Below, in pieces: positions 7,874 through 16,149 of a DNA stretch of 30,362 nt (position 1 is the first letter of the stretch; each line of letters opens with the position of its first letter). Made by a program: the position numbers and the translations under genes. The stretch comes from CG2-30-44-17 sp964344725 (GTDB lineage: Bacteria; Patescibacteriota; Gracilibacteria; UBA1369; UBA12470): assembly GCA_964344725.1 (NCBI GenBank), contig CAYFOI010000018.1, positions 1 through 30,362 of the forward strand, given 5' to 3'. A model generated the notes under the pieces. It did not search any database, had not been told where the DNA came from, and saw nothing but the letters and a program-made list of their open reading frames with translations.

Positions 7874-9010
7874 CTAAACTACAGCATTCTTAAGCTCTGG
7901 AGCCATATCAAGTTTCTCCCACGTAAAGTCCTCATCATTGCGACCGAAGTGCCCATAAGCAGCAGTTTTCTTGAAGATTGGACGACGTAATTGATATCTC
8001 TCGATAATGCCGCCAGGGGTCAGATCAAATTTCTCACGAATTAACTTAGCAAGAACATCGTTTTCGACTTTCCCAGTACCAAAAGTCTCAACAAAAATAG
8101 AAAGAGGCTCTCGAACACCGATTGCATAAGAAACCTGAACCTCGCATTTGTCGGCAAGGCCAGCTCCAACGATGTTTTTCGCGACATGACGACAAGCGTA
8201 AGCGGCGCTTCGATCAACTTTTGAAGGATCTTTCCCAGAAAAAGCTCCTCCGCCATGACGTCCCATGCCTCCATAAGTATCGACAATAATCTTTCGACCA
8301 GTTAATCCGGCATCGCCTGGAGGACCACCTATGATGAACTTACCAGTTGGGTTGACGTGGTAGATTGTGTCATTATCAACTAAGCTGCCGCAAACAGGCT
8401 TGATAACGTGTTCAATAATGTCAGATTTAATCTGTGGTTGCTCAACTTCAGGTCCATGTTGAGTCGAGATAACGACGGTATGGATTCTCTTCGGTCTGCC
8501 GTTTTCGTATTCAACAGTAACTTGGCTTTTACCATCAGGCCTTAAATAGTTTAGGCCATTTGCACGTCTTACTTTCGCAAGCTGCATAGTGAGCTTGTGA
8601 GCGTACATAATAGGCATTGGCATGAGCTCTGGAGTCTCATTTACTGCGAATCCGAACATCATACCTTGGTCTCCTGCACCACCTGTATCGACACCCATTG
8701 CTATGTCTGGGCTTTGTTCATCAATGGCTGTCATTACGCTACAGGCTTTGTAATCAAAACCATAAGTTGCATCGTCGTAACCAATCTCTTTGATAGTCTT
8801 GCGTGCGATGCCAGGGATATCTGCATATCCCCTTGTACTGATCTCTCCAAATAAAACAACAAGTCCAGTGTTCACTGCAGTTTCACATGCAACGCGACTA
8901 TTTGGATCTTGCCTGAAGAGATCATCCAAAATAGCATCTGAAATTTGATCGGCAATCTTGTCTGGATGCCCTTCTGTAACAGATTCAGAAGTGAAAAAAT
9001 GTGTAGTCAT
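7874..9010 (-). CDS. metK: S-adenosylmethionine synthetase
   Basis: MetK makes S-adenosylmethionine from methionine and ATP in the cytoplasm. The 378 residues include the N-terminal 'TSESVTEGHPDKIADQISDA' (7-26), the family signature 'GAGDQGMMFGFA' (111-122) and the phosphate-loop motif 'GGGAFSGKD' (253-261). Length and domain order are normal for a bacterial MetK. The ATG at 9010 is followed at once by the conserved 'MTTHFFTSESVTEGH', so the start is firm. Expression should be controlled by the SAM-I riboswitch upstream, which would switch the gene off when SAM is plentiful. Its neighbour ahcY handles the product of SAM use, and several SAM-dependent enzymes follow in the divergent glycan operon. 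Confidence 0.98.
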   Translation of the reverse strand: MTTHFFTSESVTEGHPDKIADQISDAILDDLFRQDPNSRVACETAVNTGLVVLFGEISTRGYADIPGIARKTIKEIGYDDATYGFDYKACSVMTAIDEQSPDIAMGVDTGGAGDQGMMFGFAVNETPELMPMPIMYAHKLTMQLAKVRRANGLNYLRPDGKSQVTVEYENGRPKRIHTVVISTQHGPEVEQPQIKSDIIEHVIKPVCGSLVDNDTIYHVNPTGKFIIGGPPGDAGLTGRKIIVDTYGGMGRHGGGAFSGKDPSKVDRSAAYACRHVAKNIVGAGLADKCEVQVSYAIGVREPLSIFVETFGTGKVENDVLAKLIREKFDLTPGGIIERYQLRRPIFKKTAAYGHFGRNDEDFTWEKLDMAPELKNAVV

Positions 9011-9030
9011 TTTTTAAGGGTTAGGATGTT

Positions 9031-9116
9031 TAGTTAGTAGTTTGTAGTGGTAGTTAGTAGTAATGGAGCGCTTCGCGCGAATTATTAGTTCCTAGTTATT
9101 AGCTTCTAGTTAATAA
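9031..9116 (-). repeat. Dispersed intergenic repeat, copy A, in the metK leader
   Basis: On the minus strand the element starts with AACTAG and TAACTAGGAAC units, passes through a GC-rich patch (GCGCGAAGCGC, able to form a small hairpin) and ends in CTACTAACTAC blocks. It lies between the riboswitch terminator and the metK start codon. Copy B is at 5141-5224, in the same orientation and also just upstream of a gene start. Confidence 0.7.
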
Positions 9117-9139
9117 AACACCTTCGCAGGGAAGATGTT
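9112..9139 (-). terminator. Riboswitch-controlled terminator of metK
   Basis: On the minus strand a 9-bp stem (9131-9139 with 9117-9125, one U-G pair) closes the 5-nt loop CCTGC and is followed by TTATT. The 5' arm with adjoining loop bases (9129-9137) can instead pair with riboswitch bases 9159-9168 (one bulged A), giving the antiterminator state. Confidence 0.8.
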
Positions 9140-9156
9140 ATTTAGGCGATATACCA

Positions 9157-9252
9157 TTCATCTTTCCCATAAGCGGGACGGATTTAGCACCTTTCCTCGT
9201 GGGCGGTTGCTGTGGCTTCGCAGGGCCGTTTCCCTCTGCCACTCTTGATGAT
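9157..9252 (-). promoter_or_regulatory. SAM-I (S-box) riboswitch controlling metK
   Basis: Read on the minus strand, the segment follows the SAM-I consensus closely: ATCAAGAGTGGCAGAGGG, then GGCCC, GAAGCC, AGCAACC, GGTGC with TAAATCC, and a last GGGAAAGATGA. A short P1 helix closes TCATC (9251-9247) with GATGA (9162-9158). SAM binding would stabilise P1, free the terminator at 9112-9139 and shut off metK. Location just upstream of a SAM synthetase fits this fully. Confidence 0.96.
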
Positions 9253-9256
9253 TTTG

Positions 9257-9285
9257 TTGCGCCGCCAACAATAAACCAATAAAAT
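9257..9285 (+). promoter_or_regulatory. Candidate promoter for the rightward glycan operon
   Basis: TTGCGC (9257-9262) is followed after 17 nt by TAAAAT (9280-9285), predicting a start near 9292, about 20 nt before the ATG at 9312. It overlaps the leftward metK promoter. The -35 box is weak (three of six). Confidence 0.35.
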
Positions 9286-9296
9286 CGATTTTGCAA
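9268..9296 (-). promoter_or_regulatory. Candidate sigma-70-type promoter for the riboswitch-metK transcript
   Basis: On the minus strand TTGCAA (9296-9291) is followed after exactly 17 nt by TATTGT (9273-9268). Transcription would start near 9262, about ten bases before the riboswitch P1 helix. Each box matches consensus at four of six positions. Confidence 0.5.
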
Positions 9297-9311
9297 TTTA
9301 AAAAGCAGAAA

Positions 9312-9977
9312 ATGACTTCACAAAACGTAAAAAAAGAAGAAAAAGAGTGGAATTCAGTCTGGGGCAGAGGTGGCTTAATGAAAAAAACAATAGATATAGG
9401 TCGTGAAGTCTATAATTTGTTTTTTAAAAGGCTACTCAAAAAGCACATAAATAAATCAACAGATCTCCTAGAGGTCGGATGCGGCACATCAACTTTAACC
9501 ATAAGTCTTTGCAGTAAAATAAATTCGCTAACAGGAGTAGACATCTCTGAAAAAGCGCTGGAACACTCCAGAAGACATGCGAAGAAACTAAAAAAAGAAA
9601 ACTGTAAATTTGTAAAAGGTGATTGTTTTAATTTGCCGTTTGAAGAAAACACATACGATGTTGTTTGGTCGCAAGGACTCATCGAACATTTCAGCAATCC
9701 GGAGGAGATTATTAAGGAAAAACTCAGAGTATGTAAGAGCGGGGGGGTGGTTTTGACATCGGTCCCATACAAGTATTCTTACATGTTGCCGTGGTATTGG
9801 ATAACAAGGCCAAAGATTTTTAGAAGATTTTGGCCATGGACTGACCAAGAATTTTACGATCAAAAGAAATTCCAAGAGATTGCAGATCAACTAAAAAATC
9901 AGTATTCTTCACATCGAATATTCGTTCTGCAGCCGTTCTTCCTAGGAATTATCATTCTGGAACTGCATAAGAAATAA
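9312..9977 (+). CDS. Class I SAM-dependent methyltransferase
   Basis: This 221-residue protein has the Rossmann-type methyltransferase core: SAM-binding motif I 'LLEVGCGTSTLTIS' (52-65), an acidic residue after the second strand in 'LTGVDIS', then 'GDCFNLPFEENTYDVVWSQG' and 'GLIEHFSNPEEII', as in the Methyltransf_11 group. The tail has an aromatic 'YMLPWYWITRPKIFRRFWPW' region that may touch the membrane or a lipid-linked substrate. As first gene of the glycan operon it may methylate a sugar or lipid carrier; the substrate cannot be told. The ATG at 9312 is preferred to the in-frame TTG at 9291, since that TTG lies about where transcription would start. Confidence 0.9.
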   Translation: MTSQNVKKEEKEWNSVWGRGGLMKKTIDIGREVYNLFFKRLLKKHINKSTDLLEVGCGTSTLTISLCSKINSLTGVDISEKALEHSRRHAKKLKKENCKFVKGDCFNLPFEENTYDVVWSQGLIEHFSNPEEIIKEKLRVCKSGGVVLTSVPYKYSYMLPWYWITRPKIFRRFWPWTDQEFYDQKKFQEIADQLKNQYSSHRIFVLQPFFLGIIILELHKK

Positions 9978-9983
9978 CAACCA

Positions 9984-10709
9984 ATGGATAAAATCGATCT
10001 CAGCATAGTTTTGCCAACTTATAACGAGAAAGAAAACATCTCGAAACTAATTGAAGATATCTTAGAGACGACAAAACGGAACGAAATAGCGACAGAAATA
10101 ATAGTTGTAGACGACAGCAGCCCTGATGGAACTGCAAATATAGTCAAAGAAACATTCAAAGACAACGGAAATGTCAGATGTATTGTTAGAACAGAAGAAA
10201 AAGGCTTAGCAACAGCGATAAGAACAGGAGCAGAAGCTGCCCAAGGGGAACATATTTTGCTGATGGATACTGACTTTAATCATCACCCTAAGTATGTACC
10301 TCAATTATATAAATTCGCAAAAGACTACGATGTAGTAAGCGGATCACGCTACGTATGGGGTGGAGGCATGAAAAATCACCGCTTAAGATATATCGGAGCA
10401 TATTTTTTCAATATGTTTATCAATCTAATCTTGTTCATGAGAACCCAGGACAATACGAGTGGTTTCGTGATGTTTAAGAGAGAGATTTTGGACAAAATTC
10501 ATACAAAAAAGATATTCCGAGGTTACGGAGACTTTTATATCAGGTTCCTGTATGCGCTTAAGCACCTCGGGGTAAGCTTAATCGAAGTTCCTGTAGTCTA
10601 TGAAGACAGGCACAGCGGGGAAAGCAAAACAGTCTTTTCGAAATATATTTTTCAGTACACATGTACAGCGCTAGAAGCGCGATTCAAAGGGCGTAAATAC
10701 CTTAAATAA
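9984..10709 (+). CDS. DPM1-like GT2, polyprenyl-phosphate mannosyl/glucosyl synthase
   Basis: This 241-residue GT-A enzyme has 'LPTYNEKENI', 'DDSSPDGT' (43-50) and a DXD motif at D95-D97 in 'DTDFNHHP'. That 'DDSSPDGT...MDxDFxHxP' pattern marks the dolichyl-phosphate mannose synthase group. It probably loads a sugar from GDP-mannose or a UDP-sugar onto polyprenyl phosphate. No C-terminal membrane domain is present. Its stop codon overlaps the start of the next gene by one base (TAATG), and that gene encodes a GT39-like membrane transferase, the usual consumer of such lipid-linked sugars, so the two probably act in sequence. Confidence 0.93.
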   Translation: MDKIDLSIVLPTYNEKENISKLIEDILETTKRNEIATEIIVVDDSSPDGTANIVKETFKDNGNVRCIVRTEEKGLATAIRTGAEAAQGEHILLMDTDFNHHPKYVPQLYKFAKDYDVVSGSRYVWGGGMKNHRLRYIGAYFFNMFINLILFMRTQDNTSGFVMFKREILDKIHTKKIFRGYGDFYIRFLYALKHLGVSLIEVPVVYEDRHSGESKTVFSKYIFQYTCTALEARFKGRKYLK

Positions 10710-12748
10710 TGAGAAAGAAGATTAAATACATCAAAGATTATCTGGTCGTTCTAGTAATCGGGTTATTGGCACTAACAAGCTCGGCAATCACTGTCGCAAC
10801 AGAGGGGAGCTGCATTATTTCGAGAGCAGTGATGGTAGTGCTAGGAATCGGTTTTGTATTGCTTGGAGGAGGATATGTACTTAGCACCATCGTTTACCCC
10901 AAAGCTATCTCAGTAATGGAAAGACTGATTTATAGCGCTGGATTTAGCCTGTTCCTGACCTATCCAGCTGGATTCTTGAACGTATTGCTTATAGAAGGCC
11001 AGACAGACATTTATCGGATACATATAATAGGAGATCTATCGATACTACTAATTATTACAATGATATTAATGATAATTGGTTATTTGATGAGAAAGAAGAA
11101 AAACATTGTTCCAGAATTTCGCCTAAAACTTACAGAATTTGCTAGTAAATATTGGTGGATCGCGATGGCCGTCATCTTACTTGGAGGGACTTATTTAAGG
11201 GCTGCGCATCTTGGAGATGCAAACATGAATCAGGATGAATTCGAAATTGGATATAGACTCTATGACATGGTGGATGGAATCCAGGCGGGGAGACGTGCTT
11301 ATTTCTTGTCGGCGATAGATCATGCGCCACTAGGGTTCTACATAGTTCACTTTGTTTACAATCTGCTAAATCCTTTTGGATTCTACGAGCTAAGCATGGA
11401 AATGATACGTATTCCTACGGTGATTATGGGCGTGTTAACAATGCTTGGAGGAGCACTCTTAGCTCAAAAATTCTTTAAAAACAAATGGATAACGCTAATA
11501 TTCTTCCTGCTTCTAGCGGTAGATAGTTATTCGATTTTTGCATCAAGACTAACGATTTCACAAGATCTCTCGTATATGAGCTTCTTTATGATTTTGACGA
11601 TGCTGGGGCTCTATAATTATTTAGAAAATTCAACCCTGAAAAACGCATTGATAACAGGTTTTTTCTTGGGTTGTGCATTCCTAATCAAATTCAGCTCACT
11701 CCTGCTCGTGCCAGCAATAGTTTTAGCAATGATTTTTTATAAGAAAAAAAACTCACATATTGCAACAACAATGGGAGCAAGCATAGTAGTTTTCTTGCCA
11801 GTAATAGTGTTCAACATCGGCTCATATGTAGTAGAAAGGTACCTAGACGTACCTTTCAGCAGAATCGCACGACTGTTCGGTATCGAAACAAATGCTTACC
11901 AGGATAGTAGTTCAGATATATATGGAAGCGTTATCAGTAACCCGTTATTCAATCTATACGAAATGTTTTTTCTCTGGGTGGATCAATTCAATTTATTTAT
12001 GGTTATATCAATAATAATCGCAATATTTATTAGCGCATTCCTGTTTTTCAAAAATAAAGCAATTCAAAAACCTCTCGTAATACTATGGTTATGGGCATTC
12101 TGGGGCATCGTGTTCTTCTCAATTAACGGGTTCAGAGCTTACTATATGTCCTTCTTAGCTGTGCCGTTCTTGCTTGTGACAGGGCTTGTATTTTATGAGT
12201 TTTGGAAAGCTGGAGGGAAATCACTCAAGTATATGGTTTCAGTACTGCTAATAGGTCTAATCTCATACAGCACGCTATACTCTTACAATACCAACTTAAA
12301 CGTCCAAGCTTATGATAGCGTAGATGAGATGGGCAGAACGAGTTACGGAATAATCGAGCCAGAACCTTTTAGTCGAATATATTCATTAAGCTCATTAGGA
12401 TTTTTGTTTGATGATGGATGGGAAGAACTCCAAGCTTATGCAGAAAAGAACATAAATAAATCAGATATGATGATCTTAGATCCTGGATTAACAGACCTGC
12501 TAGTAAGATGGTACTTAGAAGTAGGGGATGAAGTGAAGCGTCACTACCTTGGAGAATCATACATAGATGCTTATAATTACGCATACATAGATGAATGGCC
12601 CTATGCAGAAATAGAGGGGGATTATTACTTCGTAATACATCCGCACAGCCAAGATCATTATGCTACAATAATAAGCGACGAAGATGAGGAAATAATTTAC
12701 AAAGAAAACGGTACAGAAGCTTTCATAATAATTAAACAATCCCAATGA
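10709..12748 (+). CDS. GT39/ArnT-like membrane glycosyltransferase with an extra N-terminal membrane domain
   Basis: This 679-residue polytopic protein resembles the PMT/ArnT family, which moves sugars from polyprenyl-phosphate donors to acceptors on the outer membrane face. The catalytic-loop pattern is visible: acidic pair D176-E177 in 'NQDEFEIGY', then 'DHAPLGFYIVH' (204-214). Unusually, about 150 residues with four hydrophobic segments come before this loop. They include 'GGGYVLSTIVYP...MERLIYSAGFSL', which recalls the DUF1616-type membrane domain. The C-terminal 100 residues are soluble and would lie outside the cell. The gene is coupled to the GT2 upstream by TAATG and overlaps the DegT gene by ATGA. 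Acceptor (protein or glycan) is unknown. Confidence 0.85.
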   Translation: MRKKIKYIKDYLVVLVIGLLALTSSAITVATEGSCIISRAVMVVLGIGFVLLGGGYVLSTIVYPKAISVMERLIYSAGFSLFLTYPAGFLNVLLIEGQTDIYRIHIIGDLSILLIITMILMIIGYLMRKKKNIVPEFRLKLTEFASKYWWIAMAVILLGGTYLRAAHLGDANMNQDEFEIGYRLYDMVDGIQAGRRAYFLSAIDHAPLGFYIVHFVYNLLNPFGFYELSMEMIRIPTVIMGVLTMLGGALLAQKFFKNKWITLIFFLLLAVDSYSIFASRLTISQDLSYMSFFMILTMLGLYNYLENSTLKNALITGFFLGCAFLIKFSSLLLVPAIVLAMIFYKKKNSHIATTMGASIVVFLPVIVFNIGSYVVERYLDVPFSRIARLFGIETNAYQDSSSDIYGSVISNPLFNLYEMFFLWVDQFNLFMVISIIIAIFISAFLFFKNKAIQKPLVILWLWAFWGIVFFSINGFRAYYMSFLAVPFLLVTGLVFYEFWKAGGKSLKYMVSVLLIGLISYSTLYSYNTNLNVQAYDSVDEMGRTSYGIIEPEPFSRIYSLSSLGFLFDDGWEELQAYAEKNINKSDMMILDPGLTDLLVRWYLEVGDEVKRHYLGESYIDAYNYAYIDEWPYAEIEGDYYFVIHPHSQDHYATIISDEDEEIIYKENGTEAFIIIKQSQ

Positions 12749-13821
12749 AAATTGTACAGATAGAACCGTGGATAGATGAAAAAGAAGTAGAGGCGGTAAA
12801 AAGAGTTATTGAAAGTACTTTTATCACAGAGCATAAAGAAACAGAAAAATTCGAAAACTTATTTAGAGATTACACGGGAGCCAAACACGCAATAGCGTAC
12901 TCGAATGGATCTATGGCTCTATTCGGAGCGCTACATGCCATAGGGATACAGCCTGGAGACGAAGTAATAGTCCCAGACTTGACGTTTGTAGCCAGTCCTA
13001 ATGCCGTAATCTTGCTGGGAGCTAAACCGGTATTTTGCGATGTTGACCCTACGACATTACAAACAACACGTGCTTTTATTGAAAAAAAGATAACATCAAA
13101 AACCAAAGCTATAATGCCAGTCCATCTGTATGGAAATGCTGCTCCTATGGATGAAATCATGGGATTAGCGAAGGAACAAGGATTGGCAGTTATAGAAGAC
13201 GGAGCAGAAGCTGTGGGAACAAAATACAAAGATAGGCACGTTTCAACTATAGGAGATATCGGGATACTTTCCTTTTATGGTAACAAAACAATGACAACTG
13301 CAGAAGGTGGATTGATTTTGACAGACTCAGATAAGCTTGCAGAAGCATGTATCAGATTTAAAAACTGCGGAAGATTAGAAAAAGGAACGTTTGTTCATGA
13401 CGAAATAGGACATAACTTCAGGTTAAGCGACTTACATTCAGCAATAGGGATAGCCCAGTTTGGTAAGTTGCCAGAAATAATAAGACGAAAAAAACATATC
13501 TACGAAAAATATAGAGAATTAATGCCTAATATAGAGTTTTATGGGCCATCAGAAGGTGTAGATATGATCCCATGGTTTACCAACATAAAAGTCTCAGACC
13601 CCGAGGCCTTGGAGACATATCTGAGAGAGCACAATATAGGAACAAGAAGGCTATTCTATCCAATGCACATGCAACCTTGCTACGAAGGACTAGGATATTT
13701 CGAAGGCGAATTCCCAGGTAGCACAGATGCATATGAACATGGATTGTCATTACCATCATCGTCAACTTTGAAAGATGACGAAATTAGATATGTGACTGAA
13801 AAAATCCAAGAATTCATTTAA
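12745..13821 (+). CDS. DegT/DnrJ/EryC1 sugar aminotransferase (perosamine-synthase-like)
   Basis: The 358-residue PLP enzyme belongs to the aminotransferases that put an amino group on 4-keto (or 3-keto) sugars bound to a nucleotide. Visible are 'GDEVIVPDLTFVAS' (71-84), 'VIEDGAEAVG' (149-158) with the PLP-contacting Asp, and the Schiff-base lysine K181 in 'FYGNKTMTTAEGG'. The 'GNKT.TT.EGG' form is typical of GDP-perosamine synthases, and a GDP-mannose 4,6-dehydratase, which makes the matching 4-keto substrate, is in the same operon. Product identity is therefore an inference. The gene overlaps the preceding one by four bases (ATGA). Confidence 0.9.
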   Translation: MKIVQIEPWIDEKEVEAVKRVIESTFITEHKETEKFENLFRDYTGAKHAIAYSNGSMALFGALHAIGIQPGDEVIVPDLTFVASPNAVILLGAKPVFCDVDPTTLQTTRAFIEKKITSKTKAIMPVHLYGNAAPMDEIMGLAKEQGLAVIEDGAEAVGTKYKDRHVSTIGDIGILSFYGNKTMTTAEGGLILTDSDKLAEACIRFKNCGRLEKGTFVHDEIGHNFRLSDLHSAIGIAQFGKLPEIIRRKKHIYEKYRELMPNIEFYGPSEGVDMIPWFTNIKVSDPEALETYLREHNIGTRRLFYPMHMQPCYEGLGYFEGEFPGSTDAYEHGLSLPSSSTLKDDEIRYVTEKIQEFI

Positions 13822-13836
13822 TTAAACTACAAAATA

Positions 13837-13865
13837 TAGACATAGTTAGTGATAAACTATAAATT
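13837..13865 (+). promoter_or_regulatory. Candidate internal promoter before the UDP-glucose dehydrogenase gene
   Basis: TAGACA (13837-13842, five of six to the -35 consensus) is followed by TATAAA after 15 nt or TAAATT after 17 nt. A start near 13870 would leave a leader of about 20 nt. It lies in the 70-nt gap, one of the larger ones in this operon. Confidence 0.35.
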
Positions 13866-13891
13866 TACCCTGCTTCAATAATCAAAAACAC

Positions 13892-15199
13892 ATGAAAATA
13901 GCAGTAATTGGAACCGGATATGTCGGATTGGTGACAGGCACATGTCTTGCAGAACTAGGGAATAACGTTACATGCGTCGATATAGATGATAAAAAAATCG
14001 CGAATCTCAAAAAAGGCATAATCCCTATCTATGAACCTGGATTAGAAGAACTCGTTTTGCGTAATCACAAAGAAGGAAGGCTGGATTTTACTACGAATGC
14101 AAAGAGCGCTATTGAGAAGAGTGAAGTCATATTTAGCGCAGTAGGGACTCCACCAGATGAAGATCACAGAGCAGATCTGACAGCGGTGATGAAAGTAGCC
14201 GAAACAGTCGGCAAATATCTAAATGGATATAAAGTTTTCGTCAACAAATCAACAGTACCCGTAGGAACAAGCGAAAGAGTTAGAGAAATAATAAAAGAGT
14301 CATCAGATGGTAAGACAGAATTTGATGTTGTAGATAATCCAGAATTCTTGCGCGAAGGTACGGCCGTAAAGGACTTCATGAACCCTGATAGGATAGTTGT
14401 AGGACTTAGGAAAAGCAGCAAAAAAGCACGAGAACTTATGGAGAAGGTGTATTCGCCTCTAGTACGAGCTGGAAGGCCACTGCTTTTTACCGATATCCAC
14501 AGTGCAGAGATCATTAAATATGCTTCAAACTCATTTCTTGCCACGAAGATCTCCTTCATCAACGAAGTTGCGAACTTCTGCGAACTTGTTGGAGCGGATG
14601 TAACAGAAGTAGCCAAAGGCATTGGGTTGGACGACAGAATCGGTCCAAGATTTCTTCATGCTGGTATTGGCTATGGAGGAAGTTGTTTCCCAAAAGATGT
14701 CCAAGCATTTATCCAAACAGGTAAAGACAGAGGGTATGAATTTTTAATACTCGAAGCAACCGAAGAAGTAAATCAGACTCAAAAATTAAGACTTTTCAAT
14801 AAGCTTAAAGAAGAAGAGAAAGACCTAGAAGGGAAGACAGTAGCTATTTGGGGACTAGCTTTTAAACCAAAAACAGACGATATGAGAGAGGCGCCTTCGA
14901 TAATCACTATCAAAAAACTCTTAGAAGAAGGCGCAAAGGTTCAGGCTTTTGATCCAGTAGCCATGGATAACGCAAAAATGGCAATAGAAGGAGAGGTTAA
15001 TTACGAAAACAACCCATACGATGCAGTAAAAGGAGCAGATGCTTTGCTTATAATGACAGAATGGGACGAATTTAGAGCTATAGATCTCGAAAAAGTAAAG
15101 TCCCTAATGAGAGGAGACTTGGTTTGTGATGGAAGGAATATATACAAACCAAAAGAGATGAAAGATTTAGGATTTAAATATCAATCAATCGGTAGATGA
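13892..15199 (+). CDS. ugd: UDP-glucose 6-dehydrogenase
   Basis: The enzyme oxidises UDP-glucose twice with NAD+ to UDP-glucuronate. The 435 residues hold the NAD-binding 'IGTGYVG' (6-12), the substrate-binding 'DNPEFLREGTAVKDF' (148-162) and the catalytic cysteine C265 in 'GYGGSCFPKDV', followed by the C-terminal UDP-binding domain ('WGLAFKPKTDDMREAPS'). Length and order are normal for the UDP-glucose/GDP-mannose dehydrogenase family; the neighbouring UDP-glucuronate 4-epimerase and UDP-xylose synthase make UDP-glucose the likely substrate. The next gene starts inside its stop region (ATGA overlap). Confidence 0.95.
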   Translation: MKIAVIGTGYVGLVTGTCLAELGNNVTCVDIDDKKIANLKKGIIPIYEPGLEELVLRNHKEGRLDFTTNAKSAIEKSEVIFSAVGTPPDEDHRADLTAVMKVAETVGKYLNGYKVFVNKSTVPVGTSERVREIIKESSDGKTEFDVVDNPEFLREGTAVKDFMNPDRIVVGLRKSSKKARELMEKVYSPLVRAGRPLLFTDIHSAEIIKYASNSFLATKISFINEVANFCELVGADVTEVAKGIGLDDRIGPRFLHAGIGYGGSCFPKDVQAFIQTGKDRGYEFLILEATEEVNQTQKLRLFNKLKEEEKDLEGKTVAIWGLAFKPKTDDMREAPSIITIKKLLEEGAKVQAFDPVAMDNAKMAIEGEVNYENNPYDAVKGADALLIMTEWDEFRAIDLEKVKSLMRGDLVCDGRNIYKPKEMKDLGFKYQSIGR

Positions 15200-16149
15200 A
15201 AATCTTAGTCACAGGAGCGGCAGGATTTATCGGATCACACACGGTTCGAAAGCTTCTTGACGAAGGACATGAGGTAATCGGGATCGATAATTTTAACAAT
15301 TATTACGATCCACAGATCAAAGAAAAAAACGTTGCAGAGTTCCTAGATAATAATAATTTTTTGCTTGAACGTTGCGACATAAGAGACGAGGAGAAAATAT
15401 CTCAAATCTTTAAAAAATCTACGCCTTCACATGCAGTTCTATTAGCTGCACGTGCAGGAGTTAGACCATCAATCCAAGACCCAGACCTCTATCACGATGT
15501 AAATATTAATGGCACGCTAAACCTGCTTGAAGCAGCAAAAAAGACTGGAGTTGAAAATATAGCATTTGCATCTAGTTCATCAGTCTATGGCGGGTCTGAA
15601 AAAATACCATTCACGGAGTCGCAGTGGCCACTTTCTCCAATCAGCCCGTATGCAGCTACAAAACTAGGAGGTGAGGATTTGTGCAAATATTTCCACGAGC
15701 AGTACAGAATGAACATAACTTGTCTAAGATTCTTTACGGTTTATGGTCCATCAGGCAGGCCTGATATGGCGCCATATTTATTCACTAAGTGGATCTTCGA
15801 GGGGACTCCAATCAATAGATTCGGTGATGGCACGACAAAACGTGATTACACCTATATATCTGACATAGTTGACGGCATATATGCAGCGGTTAAGAAGCCA
15901 ATGGGATATGAAATAATCAACCTGGGAAACAACACCCCTGTCATGTTAAACGATTTTATCGCAACAATCGAAAAGATCTTACGCAAGAAAGCAAAAATAA
16001 ACGAAATGCCCGAACAACCTGGCGATGTACCTATGACTTATGCAGATATAGAAAAAGCAAAGAAGCTTCTAGGCTACGAATCAAAGACATTTATAGAAGA
16101 AGGTATGCAAAAATTTATTAACTGGTATCTAGAAAATCAAAATGGCTAA
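15196..16149 (+). CDS. UDP-glucuronate 4-epimerase-like short-chain dehydrogenase
   Basis: This 317-residue extended SDR has the NAD-binding 'GAAGFIGSH' (7-15) and catalytic Y152 and K156 in 'YAATK', with an 'SSSSVYG' segment supplying the Ser. The sequence 'DNFNNYYDPQIKE' and the later 'FTVYGPSGRPDMAPYLFTKW' with 'KRDYTYISDIVDG' are typical of UDP-glucuronate 4-epimerases, which make UDP-galacturonate. It overlaps ugd by four bases, so it should act directly on Ugd's product. Plain UDP-glucose 4-epimerase activity is the main alternative. Confidence 0.9.
   Translation: MKILVTGAAGFIGSHTVRKLLDEGHEVIGIDNFNNYYDPQIKEKNVAEFLDNNNFLLERCDIRDEEKISQIFKKSTPSHAVLLAARAGVRPSIQDPDLYHDVNINGTLNLLEAAKKTGVENIAFASSSSVYGGSEKIPFTESQWPLSPISPYAATKLGGEDLCKYFHEQYRMNITCLRFFTVYGPSGRPDMAPYLFTKWIFEGTPINRFGDGTTKRDYTYISDIVDGIYAAVKKPMGYEIINLGNNTPVMLNDFIATIEKILRKKAKINEMPEQPGDVPMTYADIEKAKKLLGYESKTFIEEGMQKFINWYLENQNG

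Noticed and set aside
9031..9116. CRISPR array or insertion-sequence end
   Set aside because: Units are short, degenerate and unequally spaced, with no spacers, no cas genes and no transposase.
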